64,000 nt of DNA from Galbula dea (GCA_013399015.1 VWZX01002298.1:310001-374000); one strand, 5' to 3'. Positions 37,491 to 51,399 are shown, counted from the first letter of the stretch. Notes: a model not told the origin generated them from the sequence alone. A program made the numbers and translations.

Positions 37491-38342
37491 AGTTTGGATG
37501 AGTTTGCAGTGTAAGGCAACAGGATGGCACAAAAAGGCACTCATGATTGCTACTACTTTTCCCCACATTTCTAGAGAACTTAGCTTAGGGTTGCTCTGTG
37601 TGGCACTGAACCTTCTAGGGTTGTGAAGGCTGTTTGTAAGCTGCTGGTCTATGTCTTTGCAATCAATCAATATCAAGCCATCAATCACTGTATATAATTT
37701 GCTTTAGATTATCAGACCTTGCACAAGTTGCCTGAATTTCTAGCATGTCCACAGATTTGCTAGCTCTTCAATCCCTGATCCTTCCACCTGGAAGAGTCTG
37801 CAAACAGACTCCCCTTCACTGAAGCAGCACTCCACCTGGGCAAGAGCCACTGGCATCTGCTGAAGCCACAGTTGTGGAAGTATTAGCTTGCTCCATTAGT
37901 CTCTGGGTTAGAGGCTCATGGAAATCCTCCAAAACCTTGTTTGGAGGGGTTTTCTCCCTTAGGAACCTGCTACATTCCACACTTCCTCACCAGCCAAAGA
38001 GAACATATTCAAAAAACCCTAATTAGGAATTTAATATGTAAATGTAAAGCTACGGGTTTCTTTAAATGCTCTGTTTGAATATATATTTTTTTCCATGACT
38101 TCCTCTTGACACCGTTAGATCTTTCTGGCTGTTTGTTCTGGATGATTTTATTTCAAAATATGTTTAGACGCTGAGGTTCTAAGGAAGGACAATCATTCTA
38201 ACTAACAATGATTTTAACTAACCACCCCACGAGTCAGAATGATTTCCTGCTTTCAAAAGATCTAATGCTAGCTTGCCTTTTATCTTTCTACTTAATGCCT
38301 CTCTAATATTCTTCTCTATGACACAATGACTTTCTGAGCTGT

Positions 38343-38405
38343 CTTTTCATTTTTTTCTCTTTCTTTCTCTCTTTGTTTCTTTCTTTCTCTCTTTCTTTCT
38401 TTCTT
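38343..38405 (+). repeat. (TTTC)n pyrimidine microsatellite
   Basis: An imperfect run of TTTC/TCTC units about 60 bp long, ending directly against the 5' truncation point of the CR1 at 38408. Confidence 0.9.
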
Positions 38406-38407
38406 AG

Positions 38408-38680
38408 AGTGCCAAGACAAGGGGCAATGGTTGTAAGCTGAAGCATAAGAGGTTCCATGTGAATACACGAAGAAATGTTTTTCCAGTTCATGTGCCAGAG
38501 CACTGGCACAGACTGCCCAGAGAGGCTATGGAGTCTCCTTCTGTGGAGATACTCAAAACCCATTTGGACACACTTCTGTGTGACCTGGTCTAGGGAATCC
38601 TGCTGTGGCAGGGCGGTTGGACTAGGTGATCTTTCAAGGTCCCTTCCAACTCCTAACATTCTGTGATCCTGTGATTCCCT
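38408..38680 (+). repeat. CR1 LINE fragment, plus strand, with open ORF2 tail
   Basis: A plus-strand CR1. The ORF2 end is open from 38408 to TAG at 38591-38593, about 61 codons including SAKTRGNGCKLKHKRF and EHWHRLPREAMESPSVE. The 3' UTR follows, with GGTTGGACTAGGTGATC, and the ATTCTGTGATCCTGTGATTC tail. It is 5'-truncated at the TTTC tract. Most other copies in the window are on the minus strand. Confidence 0.92.
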
Positions 38681-41600
38681 CCACCACCTATGAAGAACAA
38701 ACCTACCAGATTATAAACTTCATTGCTCAAGGGGGATGCAGGCTGCTTTTCTTGGAGAAGCATTTCAATGTGGTTTTGAAAGAGAGAGTCACTAGATATA
38801 TTAGTCTTTTCCTTAATGGGGTGTTGTGATATAACTCAGGAGAGGTGCAAGAAGAGGGAAATACAGCTCATTACCCAACAGAGGAAACAAATGGAGCTGC
38901 ATGAGGAACATGTTTTCTGATTTCTTGAATCTCTTTGAGAAACATGTTAACTAAGACCTTGAGCATCTCTGGAGAAGTTTTGAGATGTAATGGATGGATC
39001 CTAGGCATAACTTTAAAAACTTGAAGGGAGATGTAAGAAAGTTCCTAGCACTCAATGACTTCTTCACCAGATTTAAAATGAGGATGTTGCTGACATATAA
39101 TAAATGCTCTTCAGGAAGAAACTGTTCTGCTTCATTCTCTTTCTGCTTTTCCTGTGTCAGAAGCCAACTTCCTAAGAAGATCAGTTGATTAAAAGGAGGA
39201 TCTCTTTAAGAGCAAAAGTTTTGCATCTCACTTATTTTCCAAGTATTCTGCTGAATCTGACACATAACTAAACAATTTCTCTTCATGGATTATCTGAGAA
39301 GAGATCAGAATATTTGCATATAGACCTATTGTTCAGACTTATTTGCTAAATAATTTATTGGAATAATCTGTGTTCTGTGTTTTATCTGTGGCCAGTTCCT
39401 TGGGAGATGTTGGTGTTCTGAAGATGTGATATGTTTCTGTTCCCAACTGGGTAAGTGTAACTTTCTGGAGTTATTTTGTGATGTAAGTGGTTGTTATTGT
39501 GAGTTTGAAATGTGTTTTCATGCCAAATTCACACTTGGTGAGTATTCCTAACAGAAAATGTGTTCCCTAGGATAACTGTGGAAAGCAAACACTAAAAAGG
39601 AAGGAACACAGTCAAAGTGAATCCAGAAAAAGCTTTAGATGAACAGAAATGTGTTTGCAGGACACACTTATCTCTGTTGGGAAGCTATGTGATGAAGGAG
39701 GAGACCTCAGATTTACAAGGTAGAAATCACTATGTGCCAACCAGCTGCATAACCTGTATAGACCACTTCAAAGACTGTCACCTGCTAGACCTGCTACCAA
39801 ACAAATATGACCCACAGTCACTTGTGGTCTTCTTGGGATATAGGTTACACAGCAAAGCCTCAAGCAAAACAAAGCGTAAAGTTACGTGAGGGGAGAGGAG
39901 AAGAGAAAAGAAAAGAAAAGAAAAGAAAAGAAAAGAAAAGAAAAGAAAAAAGAGCATATTAATGGGGCAGCAACAATCTCGTATTAGGGATTAAGAGAAT
40001 AGGATATTTTATATGTCTCCAGACTAACACAATAGCCTGTAGTAATGGCCACTACCTGATACCTTGTAAAGAATAATTTCCATCATGGTCCAGTGATCAG
40101 TTTTCACCCTAAATTTGGAGATCTGATCCCCTTATCTTTGCAAGTGCTACTGAAAGAGCTTCTGGGTAACAAGGAAAGAATCCAACTTAAAAAGAGCCCA
40201 TTCATCCTTGTGCTGCATCAGGGAAAAAACAAGCGTTTATCTGGAACCTTCATTCCCTGCCATCCTTTTCTTCAAATCATGTTTGCTATAGGCCAGTGTG
40301 TGTATTAATATAGCCAGAGAGAGGCCTTACAGAAGGTCAACTGAAATATGTCTCTCCCCACCATGAAAGAGTAATTCAAATGGTATAATTGTCACAATAT
40401 ACTCATATAGTCAGCTCAGTAGGGAAAAACAACTATTGTGGATTTGACCCCAGCTATCAACTGGGAAGACAAGTTGCTGTTTTCTCTCTCTGTAGTATTC
40501 ATATCTTTCTCTAAATTTCAAAATATGTCTTTGGGCCAACTAGAAAAGACATTGACTTTTTTATATCTTTGACCATGTCTGTACAGGGATGGTATTTTTC
40601 TGTATACCTACATGTATGTACATTGTATACACTATATCAAAGTCCCTGCTTCACCCTCCTCATGATGATAGTCTAAGATAGTTCTCTTGATAAACTTTGT
40701 GCATACTCATTTCGTGCAGTACTTGAGGTCCAGCAGTTCCTTGCTCTGTTCTGTGCTCTACAAATTTACTGGCTGTACATTGTGGGACACCTTTCCAAAA
40801 CTAGAGGAATACTGGTCTGGAGGGGTAAGTGTATTAAACTGCCAAACTCCCATGATTCACATCCTTTCCTGCCATCCGTTAATGTTCCTGGCACCATTTT
40901 CAACTTACTATTGGGCAGCAGATGGAGGACATGTTGCTAAGTGCTGTGATTATGAGATTCATTAATATGAATAGGGTTATGCTGGGCAAGCAGAAGAATT
41001 TGCATCTGGGACTTCCTAATGCATTGGATACTGAGGTGATACAGCTGTAAGAAACGATACTGTAGGAAGATGAGATCAAATTTTGTGGGGCAGTTAGGTG
41101 AAGCAGTTCTACTTGACAACCTTTTTGTTCCAGGGCTCTCATAGGCAGCAACAACTGGTGGGATGCAGTTAGTGGTGCAGAACTGGAAGGCCACTGCCAG
41201 TGGCAAAACTTTTGGATGACAAACACCAATTAGAGATGTGAGCAGAGCCCAAAGCTACAAGAGAAGATCGTAGCCATGAATGTGCCAATCCAAGTGGTAG
41301 ATGCCTGTGGCATCTTACTGCTGATTGGGAGCTCACCAGATGGGTTTAGGAGACTGACTATAGCAAATGTTGTTGTGGGGATTTGGAAAGAGGAGGTTTC
41401 TGCTCCATTATGTCATAAGCCTGGAAATATGTAAAAGTTGGTGCTGGCTTTAAAGGGTTGTAACGGGGAGACACACTTGCCTAGTCTTTGCCATCAGGAA
41501 AAAGTATTTTCCATGGGTTTGCAGAGGCTGACTGATCACTATGAAATTTTCGCTGACACTAACATGAAGTTGGAAGGTCTGTGACACTGTGTTATTACAA

Positions 41601-44600
41601 AAATAAGGTCTAGGTGCTGGGATGGAGAGAGATTACTTGCCTTTACAGAGGGTATGAACATAATGGTTCACCTTCTTGTTCTGGGCATCTGGAGTCAGTG
41701 TATTCTCTGTTTCCCTGGCTGAGGAAGTCCTTCATTGGTGATTTCAGCATGAAGGAAGAATCACATAGCTTTGTGCAGAGTGGTTGCAGATGGTTGCTGG
41801 CATGTACTTCAGGAAGATGGGTAGGAGGGAGGTGGTACTTCATGAGAAGGGTGGGTGTTTCTCATCATGATGTGCCTCATGTGATAAGTGTCTGCAGGTT
41901 TTTTTGCACATCCATAAGAAGAAAGACATCCTGAAGGAAATATTGGAGCAGGAACGTGAGTGGGAGCAGGAGGCAGAAATTTAATATTTTAGGCAGAGGG
42001 GGAAAGCATCTCTGCAAAATGACTTGAGTAGTCATGACCACAACATAATGGATGTTTGGTGTGCTGAGGACAGAGAGTGATTTTTGGCCTATGAATTCAT
42101 TGTAACCAAGGAAATATTTAATGTTTAATGTATTGATGGTGTGTGGGCATAATCTATCATTTAAGGGTTGAGCTGGATTTACATGACCTTTTCCAGTCAA
42201 ATGCATCAAAATGAATTTGAGTGAGGAAAGTAATACATGATGTGTTGAATAAAACCTCAAAGACTGTAGTGAGGAAACACACAAATATAGGGTGAAAGAG
42301 ATTCCTGGTTAGACTAAGGATGTATAGGACCACAGAAAGGTGCCAGAGTGGTGCTGGCAGTAACAATTGCCTCAGGATGATACGTATCCCGGGTCGTATG
42401 GGATTCTCTGTGCCAAATCCAGTCTCCCCAGATGTTTGCCTCTTTGCTGTTCATACAAACCCTCCTTCCAGGGTGCCCTGTTCCCTTTCTTTGGGAGCAC
42501 CTCGGGAAGTGCTATCTCCCCCCTGCTACCTCTCTGCTGTGATGTATTCAGCCAGCCCTGACAAAAAGTCTCTGATGCATTTTCTCCCATCCAGGTATCT
42601 GTCAACCTCTCTGTGCGTGATAATGCTCCTCTTCACACAGGTTGTGTGCTACAAGTGCTAAGGGAAATGATAAAACCTGTAAGTGCTTATTGTCCATTCC
42701 CAGTTTCCATGGCAACCATGATAAAATGTTTCTTTTACCACATTTCAGGAATGCCATTCATCTCCTTTCTTCCCACTCTTCAGTTCCTCTCAGGAGGAAG
42801 CAATGCTTACCCAGCTCTTTCCCCAAGGACAGACTCCTATGACAAAGGCTCAGGGCTCCCTATGCCCCCAGGGCAGATACTAGAGCAAATGGGGCTGTTC
42901 TCGGTACCTGGAGGACATCACTCCTCCGGTACAAACTCCCCAGACACCAAGCAGGTCTCCTCTGAAGAGGCAATGGTCATGCCAGGACCACACCAGGAGC
43001 TGATGTCTGCCAGGCTGGCTTTCCTCATACCTGCAGGAGTGGAAGAAGAGACCTAGCTTTCTCCGAGGAGAGCATCTTTGCCTTGCAGGACTGTGCTGTG
43101 CCATACGGGCTTTGATTTCCCTTGCAAAGGACCAACAGATCAGCACAAGAATGCTGCAAATTAAGCAAGTTTCCCAGTGCCCTTCCTAAGCCCTTCACAG
43201 CAGCACCTTAAAATCTGCATGTACCTTGGTCAGCCTCGGTAGCTCAGTTGCAGAAGCTCACTGCCCATTGCTCACCTTCTTAATCAGCTGAGTGGAATAA
43301 TGAGCTAGAAAACCTTTTGTAGGGAGCTTTTCTTCCTGGGCTGTGTTAATATTTTGCACATACTGGATTTGCAGTGTCCTTTATTATTTAAGTGATATGT
43401 TGCTGGTACCCTGAACCCTGCATTGTGTGAGCTGCTGTGGGTGTACAGGGCTGAGCAAACTGCCAGTAATGTAGGAATGGGATGTGAGGGCAGATGGGAT
43501 GTGAAAGCAGCAAGTCTGCCTAACAGCTGCAGGTGGACATGGTAGGCAGCGAACCTGTAAGTCTTGGGTGACTTCATTTTGAGGTGTGTGATGCAGGTAC
43601 AAAGGGAAAGAGGGATGAATGCTAAGCAGATACAGAACCAGTACCTGGAGAACAGAGGTTTTATATATTGTCAGAATATTTAAATATATTTTATATCATT
43701 TATATGTATACATACATAGCTACTACTGGAGGCTGTCTCCACACCTTGTTCAGTGAAGCTGAATGTCTGACTTTGCTAATGCTCACCTTGGCAGACACTA
43801 GGTCACTTCTGAGGTGAAAAAAAAAAGATGCTGGGGGTAACTTTCAGCTGCTCCTCATTGGCAAGAAAGTAGTTCTGTGAAGTTCTCCTCCCCCACTGTC
43901 CTATCTGGCAGCATTATCTGTACAGTACACCTGTAATTTCAGGGATATTATCTGCAGAAATATAGTCCAGTTCCTCAGAAGATGATTGAAGAGTGGGATC
44001 ACTGTCTGCCTGCCAACATTTCTGCCATTGCAGTCTTGTCTTCTGGCAATATTGGACCAGTTGCAGGAGGGCCATCCCTTTCCCATGGCTTTTCTTGCCC
44101 TGGTGGTGCTTCTCCAGATGGAGCCCAAGTGTGCAGCTTTGTAGAGGTAGCCTCATCAGGCCCTTGCAGGGTCCATAGAGGAGTTCTGGAGTGCTGCTAA
44201 ATGAACACATTCCTCTTAAGCACTGGGAAACAGTAACACTGGAGAGCTGGCATTCAGTCAAGATGTTGCTAAAGCTGCAATGGGCACACAGGGTACCAAG
44301 GAGGTCAGTCCCAATAAGGAGCAGTCTCACTTGGTTAGTGTTTGGAAACCTACCAGAAATGGCAATGTTGGTACCAGAGCTGGCTGAAGATAAGGAGTTC
44401 TGGTCACCAAAAATAACATTTTTTGCTTGCATTTTTAACCCAGAATTTCAGCAATTTGGGGCCAAAGACCCATAATCTCAAGGCTTTTTAGCCCAGGAAA
44501 AGACTTTCCAAATACATCTTTCTGACCCTAGTTTGCAGTACCCCCAGCCTGGGGATGTTAGGGATTCTGAGGAAGGCAGCCCAGAGCCTGACTTCTGATT

Positions 44601-47600
44601 TCGTCATGTCATGAGATGAGAATTTCAGAGACATTCAAGACCTGAAGAAAGCAGCTATTTGCCTGAAACTTTGCTGGAAAGTTTCCAACCAGCCATACTT
44701 TGAAATGAGCCTTCATGAACCCTACAGACCAAATGACCTTATAGGGTAGTCAGCCAGCACCTATTGATGGAGGTTTCTTATGTGTCCTTTGGCATGTGCA
44801 AATGAAAGGCCCTAGCTGCAGGTTGTCATCTACAATTTCATCCTTGTTTTGCTCCCTGTGCCTTGGCATGACATGGAGGGCAGCATGCACTGAGGACTGT
44901 TCCAGAATGAGCAATAGGGGCCAACCTGCACCAGCTTCAGCATCATCCTCCCCACACAGTACTCCAACAATGCCACACTTTTCCCATAATGCCATTTTCA
45001 TAATAATAAAATATCACCCTGCTGAACTGCAACACTATTTCAAATGCTTTCAACTAGAGGGGAAAAATACCTCCCAAAAAATTAAAACCAAAGGCAACCC
45101 CAAAAAACAACAACACACCAGAAAATAGTAATTGTAATATTGTATTAGGGCCACAGAGACAGCACATGGGGATCAGATGAGACCCAAAATCAGATGTGTT
45201 ATGGACTGCAAGTGACTAATTTCTGCCGGTTGGCTTCAGGGACAGAGGATGGTTCCTAACCTGATTTTCAAAAATTATTTCAGACCTACACTAGCCAGCA
45301 AATTTGGTATGGAAGTGAGCAGCATGAAGACATCAGGTACTTTTTATTCAAACTAATTTAGTTCTTCTGGTGTAGCATCTCCTTAATGAAGGTTCTGTGG
45401 AAACACCTGGAGGTACAGATGTATTGTTTTGCCTGCATAATAAGTTCACAAGGGTGCTCAGGATGAAGTATGCTACTTTAGAAGTTCTTCAAATTGCCAA
45501 GGTGACCAAAATTCTCAGAGCTGCTCATGTCTTCTGTATGTGTTGGTTGTAATTTCAATGGTGGTTTTATAGACTATCTGTAATTTGTCAAATTCTCACA
45601 GGTTCACTATGGGACAGTTTCTACACAGACTAAGCCCCTAGATGGTCACTGTACAGACTGGGCAGTGAGGGTGATCAAAGGTTGAAGGATACTGTCTAAA
45701 CATTATTTCAGATTTTTACTCCTCTAGTTTAGGAGTAGTTCTTTGGATATCAGCCTGGGATTCCTTGGTCTGTTGAAATGGAAGGTATTTGAAGGACTTA
45801 AAGAAAAGGGCTAAAGAAAAGATTGACTGCACAGCTAATTCCACATCAAAACCATAAGCACCTCATCTATCTTCTAGCCATTCCCATTACACCTAAATAA
45901 ACCCATTGTAATGAAGCACTGAGAGGTGAAAGAAGGGGTTAATGTGCTAGTCTATTACTGCTGCAGATATTTCCAATTTGGTAGTGTTCACACAGGAATA
46001 AAAGTTGGTTGTCTCAGCCTATTTTTCAGGCCATATCTGGTGGCTAATTTTCCTGAAACCTCCTGGTTTTGCATTAATTAAGAATCTGCATAAGTGACTT
46101 TGAGGGAGGAGTTTGTGTTTATATCCTCTTGGTTTTACTTAACATTGTACTTTTGTTACCTGAGGTTTCCTCTTCTGCTGTGCTGCATTTTCCTTCTCTC
46201 AGGTAAAGCAAAGAAATAGCCACCTAAAGGACTGTCAAGTATACAAATGGAGCTGAGTTGGAAATGTCAAGCCCACAGACAGGTTGGACCAAAGAGCAAG
46301 GTGAACAGATTAAGCTATACAAATATTTAAAGAGCTATAGTTAGGACTAACACTGCCTCACTCCCAAGGTGTGTTGTTATACATGCACCTGGCAGAAAAG
46401 TAACTAAGGACCTTTTTCCATTTGTTTTTTACTTATGGTTTTGACAGAATGTTTTTCATTCCCTAAGATGTTCCTGGCTGGCACTGCTTCCCTCAGAGGG
46501 GACAAGAGAATTGTTATGCCTTTCTGTGAGGCTAAGAAAAATCCCAGAGATGTTTCAGAAGCAAGTAACGAGGAGATACTGGCTTTTGCAGAGGCATCAC
46601 CCTGTGCTGCTAGGATCTGAGGCAAGGTGGCAGAGGTTTCCCAGCGTGGTGGAAGATCTCACCCAAAATCCAACAGGACTTGAGGATCCCTTGCTAAGGA
46701 CACCAAGTGCCCCAGTATCATAGACACACGAACACCCTCCTCCTGGTGGAATGACTCCAGCTCATTCTTGGCCTGAGTACCACGTATTTGTGAATCCAAG
46801 ACTCAGCTGTTACAGCTCTCCTGGAGGCATGCAGTCCCCCAAGCTAAAAATGCTCTAGTTGGTGTAAAGCACAATATCCTCTTTGCTTAGCAACACGTTT
46901 CCATGAACACCTCACACCACAAGGCTCACTGTTGCCTCATCATTCATCAACCGAGCCTGATGCAAGGTCTCCATCCTTGGATGGATGTAAGAGGTGGCAC
47001 AGCCTCCTCCTCCCCCTGCTGTCGTGTCCTGCAGAGACAGCCAGCTTCCTGTGACACAAGAACGGGACAGCCTAGCGGTTGGACTACCACGGCAGCTGTC
47101 CTGACTTTTATGTCTCTTGAAGTTCAGCAATAGCTCACCACCTTGGTGCCACCACCTCCAGTCAGGGAGTGCACAGGGGGCTGAGTGCTGAACAAGAGTT
47201 TCCTTCTTCTTCAGAAGAGGTCTCAGCTGTCTTCCTCAGAAGAAGAGGATGAATGAAGGTCAGAGGCTTTTTTTCAGGTTGCCCATGAACAGACACTGGT
47301 ACTGGTTGGGGAACAGACCTGTGAATGCTCTCTTCAGCTTCCCATAGGAGATGCTGTGGTGGGAACCAGCTTCTGCAGGGCTGCTGGTGTTGGCCAAGGT
47401 TTAAGGCACACATCCTCACCTCATTTTTAGACCTCCAGATTTTCTAAACATAGCAGTTTAAGTCAGTGTTTGTGTTCCTTCCCACCACGCTCATGGCTCA
47501 GGAGGAAGAACCAGAATTACCAGCTCCAAAGCACAACAGGTGTGTCTGTTTCAAATCAAAGGTGGTGGTGTTGGACAACATCAGCTGCACCAAAGCAAAA

Positions 47601-47670
47601 CTTCTAATGGCTGTGAACCAGTTTTGATGACATTTGCATTAAGAAAGACTTGCTGGTCATGTGAATAAAA
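38681..47670. other. Non-coding stretch with one microsatellite
   Basis: About 9 kb with no recognised CR1 or exon. It holds (GAAAA)n at 39.9 kb and an AT-rich patch with TATATG/TACATA near 43675-43720. ORFs of up to 172 codons (43914-44432, minus) match nothing I know. Confidence 0.5.
39901..39951 (+). repeat. (GAAAA)n microsatellite
   Basis: About nine units of GAAAA on the plus strand, preceded by a G/A-rich lead-in (GAGGGGAGAGGAG). Confidence 0.95.
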
Positions 47671-47876
47671 TGAAAGGAGAAGGAAGGAAAGAGGGAAGGA
47701 AGAGGAGAGGAGAAGATACAGGAAAGGAGAGGAAAGGAAAGGAGAGGAAAGGAAAGGAAAGGAAAGGAAAGGAAAGGAAAGGAAAGGAAAGGAAAGGAAA
47801 GGAAAGGAAAGGAAAGGAAAGGAAAGGAAAAAGGAAAGGAAAGGAAAGGAAAGAAGAAAAAAAAAAGAAAGAAAAG
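47671..47876 (+). repeat. Long (GGAAA)n purine tract
   Basis: Around 200 bp of almost pure purine on the plus strand. The core, 47721-47854, is (GGAAA)n with GGAGA variants, and the edges are AAGG and AAAG variants. The open frame across it encodes only a Lys/Glu/Arg/Gly repeat and is not a gene. Confidence 0.95.
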
Positions 47877-47949
47877 GTGCTTGTTTGCTGCCCTGCTTTC
47901 CTCTGCAGCTAAATTAATTTTGTCTTACTCCTGCCGTCTGTGTGCCGGC

Positions 47950-48012
47950 AGCACTCCCACAGCACTGACTTTAATAGGAGCGCAGATTGCAGGATCAGGC
48001 CCACAGTGTCTT
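47950..48012 (+). repeat. Candidate ancient amniote repeat fragment
   Basis: CACTGACTTTAATAGGAGC and GCAGGATCAGGCCCA resemble the CACTGACTTCAATGGGAGC / GCAGGATCAGGCCC ends of old amniote repeats. It is a short piece, recognised from memory only. Confidence 0.4.
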
Positions 48013-50177
48013 GGAAAAGATGAATAATGATCACTATGTGGAGAAATATTGCAGCTTGCAACTCAAAGAACACTTTAAATCTGCTTAGCAATTTGTAACA
48101 CCCACAGTGGCACACTGCATGAAGTTGCAGTTATCAGACAAATCCCTTCCCCATTAACCACGGCTCTGGGATGTGCTGTACGGCACTGAGCACAGGGAGC
48201 AGGGAGGGATGGAGGGGAGGGGGACACTGCACAGGGGGCAGTGCAGGAAGCTGAGAAGTTTGCTTTCTACAGCAGCAGCTGTCTTATAACCTTTATAATA
48301 ATTTTCTAGCTTTGCAGTGATTAATCCCCATATAGCATGACTCCAGTGTCTGTCCATCTGTGGACAGTTGTGCCACCTCTCAGATCTAACCATCTCTCAG
48401 TGCTGATAACTTTCCTTCAACAGCATGCCTAGAAAAAGTGAATTATGGGAATTTTTTCCAAATGATAATATTTTTCCCCAAGTGCAAATCTTAGAGTCTT
48501 TTGATGAAACTTTTCCAAGCCAGCTAGTTGGTGTTCCTCAGGCACCCAGTGTGCTGCCAGAACTTATCCAACCCCACCTACACCTGAAACATCCCTCTGC
48601 CTTACCAAAGTGCAACAATAGGACTATAAAAGCTCATTTTAGGGGCCTTTCTCTTTCTTATTTAAGCCTTTGACATCTTGATGGTCTTCTGGAGACAGAA
48701 AACATCTCCAAATGCAATATGTCCTTGGTTGACTTGGGGCTGTTTCACACTAACAAGAGGCATTGAGCTGCTCAGGGCACGAGTAAGCAGCAGATCCCAG
48801 TCTCAACCACTGCAAACTGGTGTAATCAAACGGTGTTTGATCTGCACACATTCCTGACCTCACCTGGATGATATTAAGAGCAGGCAGCTTGGGCAAGCTA
48901 TTGGGAGCCCATGGGGAGAGGAGCACTGCAAGCCCATGACAGGGAGTGAGAAGCATTGCTGTCAGAGCTTTTTGTCCCCATTGCTGTGGGAGGGATGGTT
49001 CTGAGGAGCCTTGCAATGGCTTGGGAGTGAGAAAAGTCTTAGGAAAGAGAGCTAAAACTGAAAAGGTGATGCAGAAATAAGCCAAGAGAAGCCAAAGGGA
49101 GACTAACTCTGATGTTCAGCCTCAAGGAAGTATGTAGTGAAAAAATAGTTCTGATCTATGGGTCTGAAGCCTGAATCCCTTCTCCCCAAATAGCCAGCTG
49201 GAATCTCAGGGGTCCTCTCAGACCTGGGGGAGTGGGCAGCCCCCCAGGAGAGATCTTCCCTTTTAGACTACAGGGAAGGAGCAAAGCTGCTAATTCTGGA
49301 GCCAGCAAGCCCTGCAGCTGAACATCCATTGCTGCTACTGTGCTGAAGAAGTGTGGATTTAACCCACTCTTGCCAGCTCTAACCCTTTTGACCTCGAAGT
49401 CCCCCCTGGGCCAGGTGCAGTGAGCCTCCATCACCCTCTAGTAATAATTTGGTGGTTACCAAATGATGACAAAAAGCAACCATCAATGGCAGGAGGCCAT
49501 TTACAACAAATTCTTCACCAAAGACTTGAACAGGGTGACCTGACTCTGAAGTGCCTTCAGAGTAGGGTGGGCTGCTGAGCACAGCTCAGAGAAAAGACCT
49601 GGGACATGCTGAAAATGAAAGTGTGGTTTGAAATGCAGGGAGAGCAAGGACATTGAGCTATCCTGAAACATCTATGTGTACCATCCAATGACATTGAAGC
49701 TGGACAAGGCCACTGAGGAGATCCAGGCAGACTGGGGAATTGGACAAAAGGGCCAGGGTCTTGGTGCAAGCTTTTGTCTCATTCCTAAGAAAGGTGTTTG
49801 GAGACCTTGAATGAGAAGAAAGGGTAGCAAGATAAACAGAGCAAGCAGCTGAATCCCCTCAAGATTTTGAAACAAAGATCAAAGGAAAATGCAAAAGAGG
49901 AGCATGCCCTCAGAAAGTCAGAGGAAAAAGATTCATGGCTCAGCTGTGAGGATCAGGTATTGGAGGAGGTATTTCAGCTCCTTCAGGGAATCCAGCCTGT
50001 CCCACACCCGGAAAGCAGATGCTCGTGCTGTGAAGAGAGCATAGGCAGGGCCGAGCAGAAAGGCCAAGTTTCTTCCTGCCTAGTTTATAGGAAATGCCAC
50101 AGATCCTAAGTGTTGAATCTGAGATGTGAAAGGATGTGTAAAAATTAAGATACTATATGCAAAGGAAAAGATAGCAA
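48013..50177. other. Non-coding stretch, nothing recognised
   Basis: Unique-looking sequence with no supported gene, RNA or repeat between the old repeat fragment at 48.0 kb and the CR1 at 50.2 kb. Confidence 0.5.
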
Positions 50178-50372
50178 ATGCTGGAACAAGTCACTTACGA
50201 AGGCCATGCAATCTTCATCCTTAGAGATTTTCAAAGCTTGACAGGGAAAGGCCCTGGGTAACCTTGTTTAATCTTGAAGTTAGTCCTGCTTTGAACAGGG
50301 GTTTGGACTAAATGATCTCTGGCAGTTCTTTCCGAACTAAATTTCTCCACAGTTCAGTAACTCTTATGATCT
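50178..50372 (+). repeat. Old CR1 LINE fragment, plus strand
   Basis: Diverged CR1. CTGGAACAAGTCACTTACGA corresponds to the WNRLPRE-coding stretch, TCCTTAGAGATTTTCAAAG to the next block, and GTTTGGACTAAATGATCTC to the start of the 3' UTR. The 3' octamers are nearly lost. The divergence suggests an old insertion. Confidence 0.7.
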
Positions 50373-50440
50373 GAAATGATCTCCGGCTTATATTTTAAGG
50401 TTTTAAGGTATTTTCCTGCTATAGTGGAAACCCAAGAACT

Positions 50441-50540
50441 ACAATGGTTAGACTTAGAGAGCTGGAAGGGAGCTTACAAGAAAATGCAGGCCATCCACCA
50501 GCTCAGCAAAACCTAAGCCATTCCTAGAATTACAGTTGAC
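50441..50540 (-). repeat. Possible ancient CR1 fragment, minus strand
   Basis: AGAGAGCTGGAAGGGAGCTT, with downstream CAGCTCAGCAAAACCTAAGC, resembles a heavily decayed CR1 3' end in antisense. No octamer tail is left, so this is a weak call. Confidence 0.35.
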
Positions 50541-51399
50541 AAGCAAAGTCAAACTTCCCCAGTTTGCTCACAGACTGCAGTAGATTACATGTCTGTGCTC
50601 CCACTGTGAATATGAGGGATTTTAACTAGCCAGCATTTCCAATGGGCAATATATCTCCACTTGCAAAGGAGCAAAAGAAAACATCTCTACTTCAGACAAG
50701 CAGATTTTTTTTCCTTTATAACCCATCTTAAAACAAGCTTTAGTGCTGATTTTGGGTAGTGCTGTGCTGATGAGGGGCCAACAGCATCCTTTCATACACT
50801 CAGGGTCTCTTGGCAGACTTCATCCTCCCAACCTCAGGAGATAATGTTTGCCCATAATGTGTTTCAGTCAGCCTGCTAGAAGAGTAAGCCCCAGATCATG
50901 AACCCTGAAGCCCTTACTAAAAGCAGGAAATACAGAAATAAAAATTAAAATGAACCTGAAAAATAAAAGTGGAAAAAATATCCCATGACACAGGCTTGCC
51001 CTAAGAGACACCAATGGCAACATTTGATTTCAAGCTGGTTGTGCCTTGTGTATTGAGGCATGGCCAGGATGCCTTACCTTGCAGCTGCCAGTCACCCAGG
51101 ACTGAATACCCCAAGCAGATCATATTTGATCATTATTTCTTCAGCTGCACCTTGAGGTTTCACTATAGGGCAAGCACACTACAGAGCCAGGCATTATGTG
51201 CACAAAATATCCCCACCCTCCTCCATCACTATAGTGAATTTTCTAGTCTATTTTCTCCCTTGACCCACATTTTTGTGGCAGGTGCTTTTAAATGAAGGAA
51301 ATAAAATGAGAAGCAGCTGTTTGATGGCTTCTGAAGTGTCTGGGATGGCAGCAGCAGCCTGGGCTGAGAAGGAGGAGTTGGCTGTGTGCACGTGAGAAG

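Larger units (their letters stand above)
32901..38342. other. Non-coding stretch with two CR1 pieces
   Basis: Apart from the CR1 fragments at 34.2 and 37.4 kb and a short CTG run near 37138-37151, I see no gene, RNA or other repeat. Confidence 0.5.

Noticed and set aside
40430..40490. Possible retroviral LTR edge (TTTGACCCCAGCTATCAACT)
   Set aside because: Resemblance to some bird LTR sequence is too short. No paired LTR, primer-binding site or gag/pol remnant was found.
43914..44432. 172-codon minus-strand ORF
   Set aside because: I looked for retroelement or exon signatures and saw none. An overlapping plus-strand ORF is equally open.
47661..47912. 83-codon ORF of Lys/Glu/Arg/Gly repeats
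   Set aside because: It is just the (GGAAA)n microsatellite read through in one frame.
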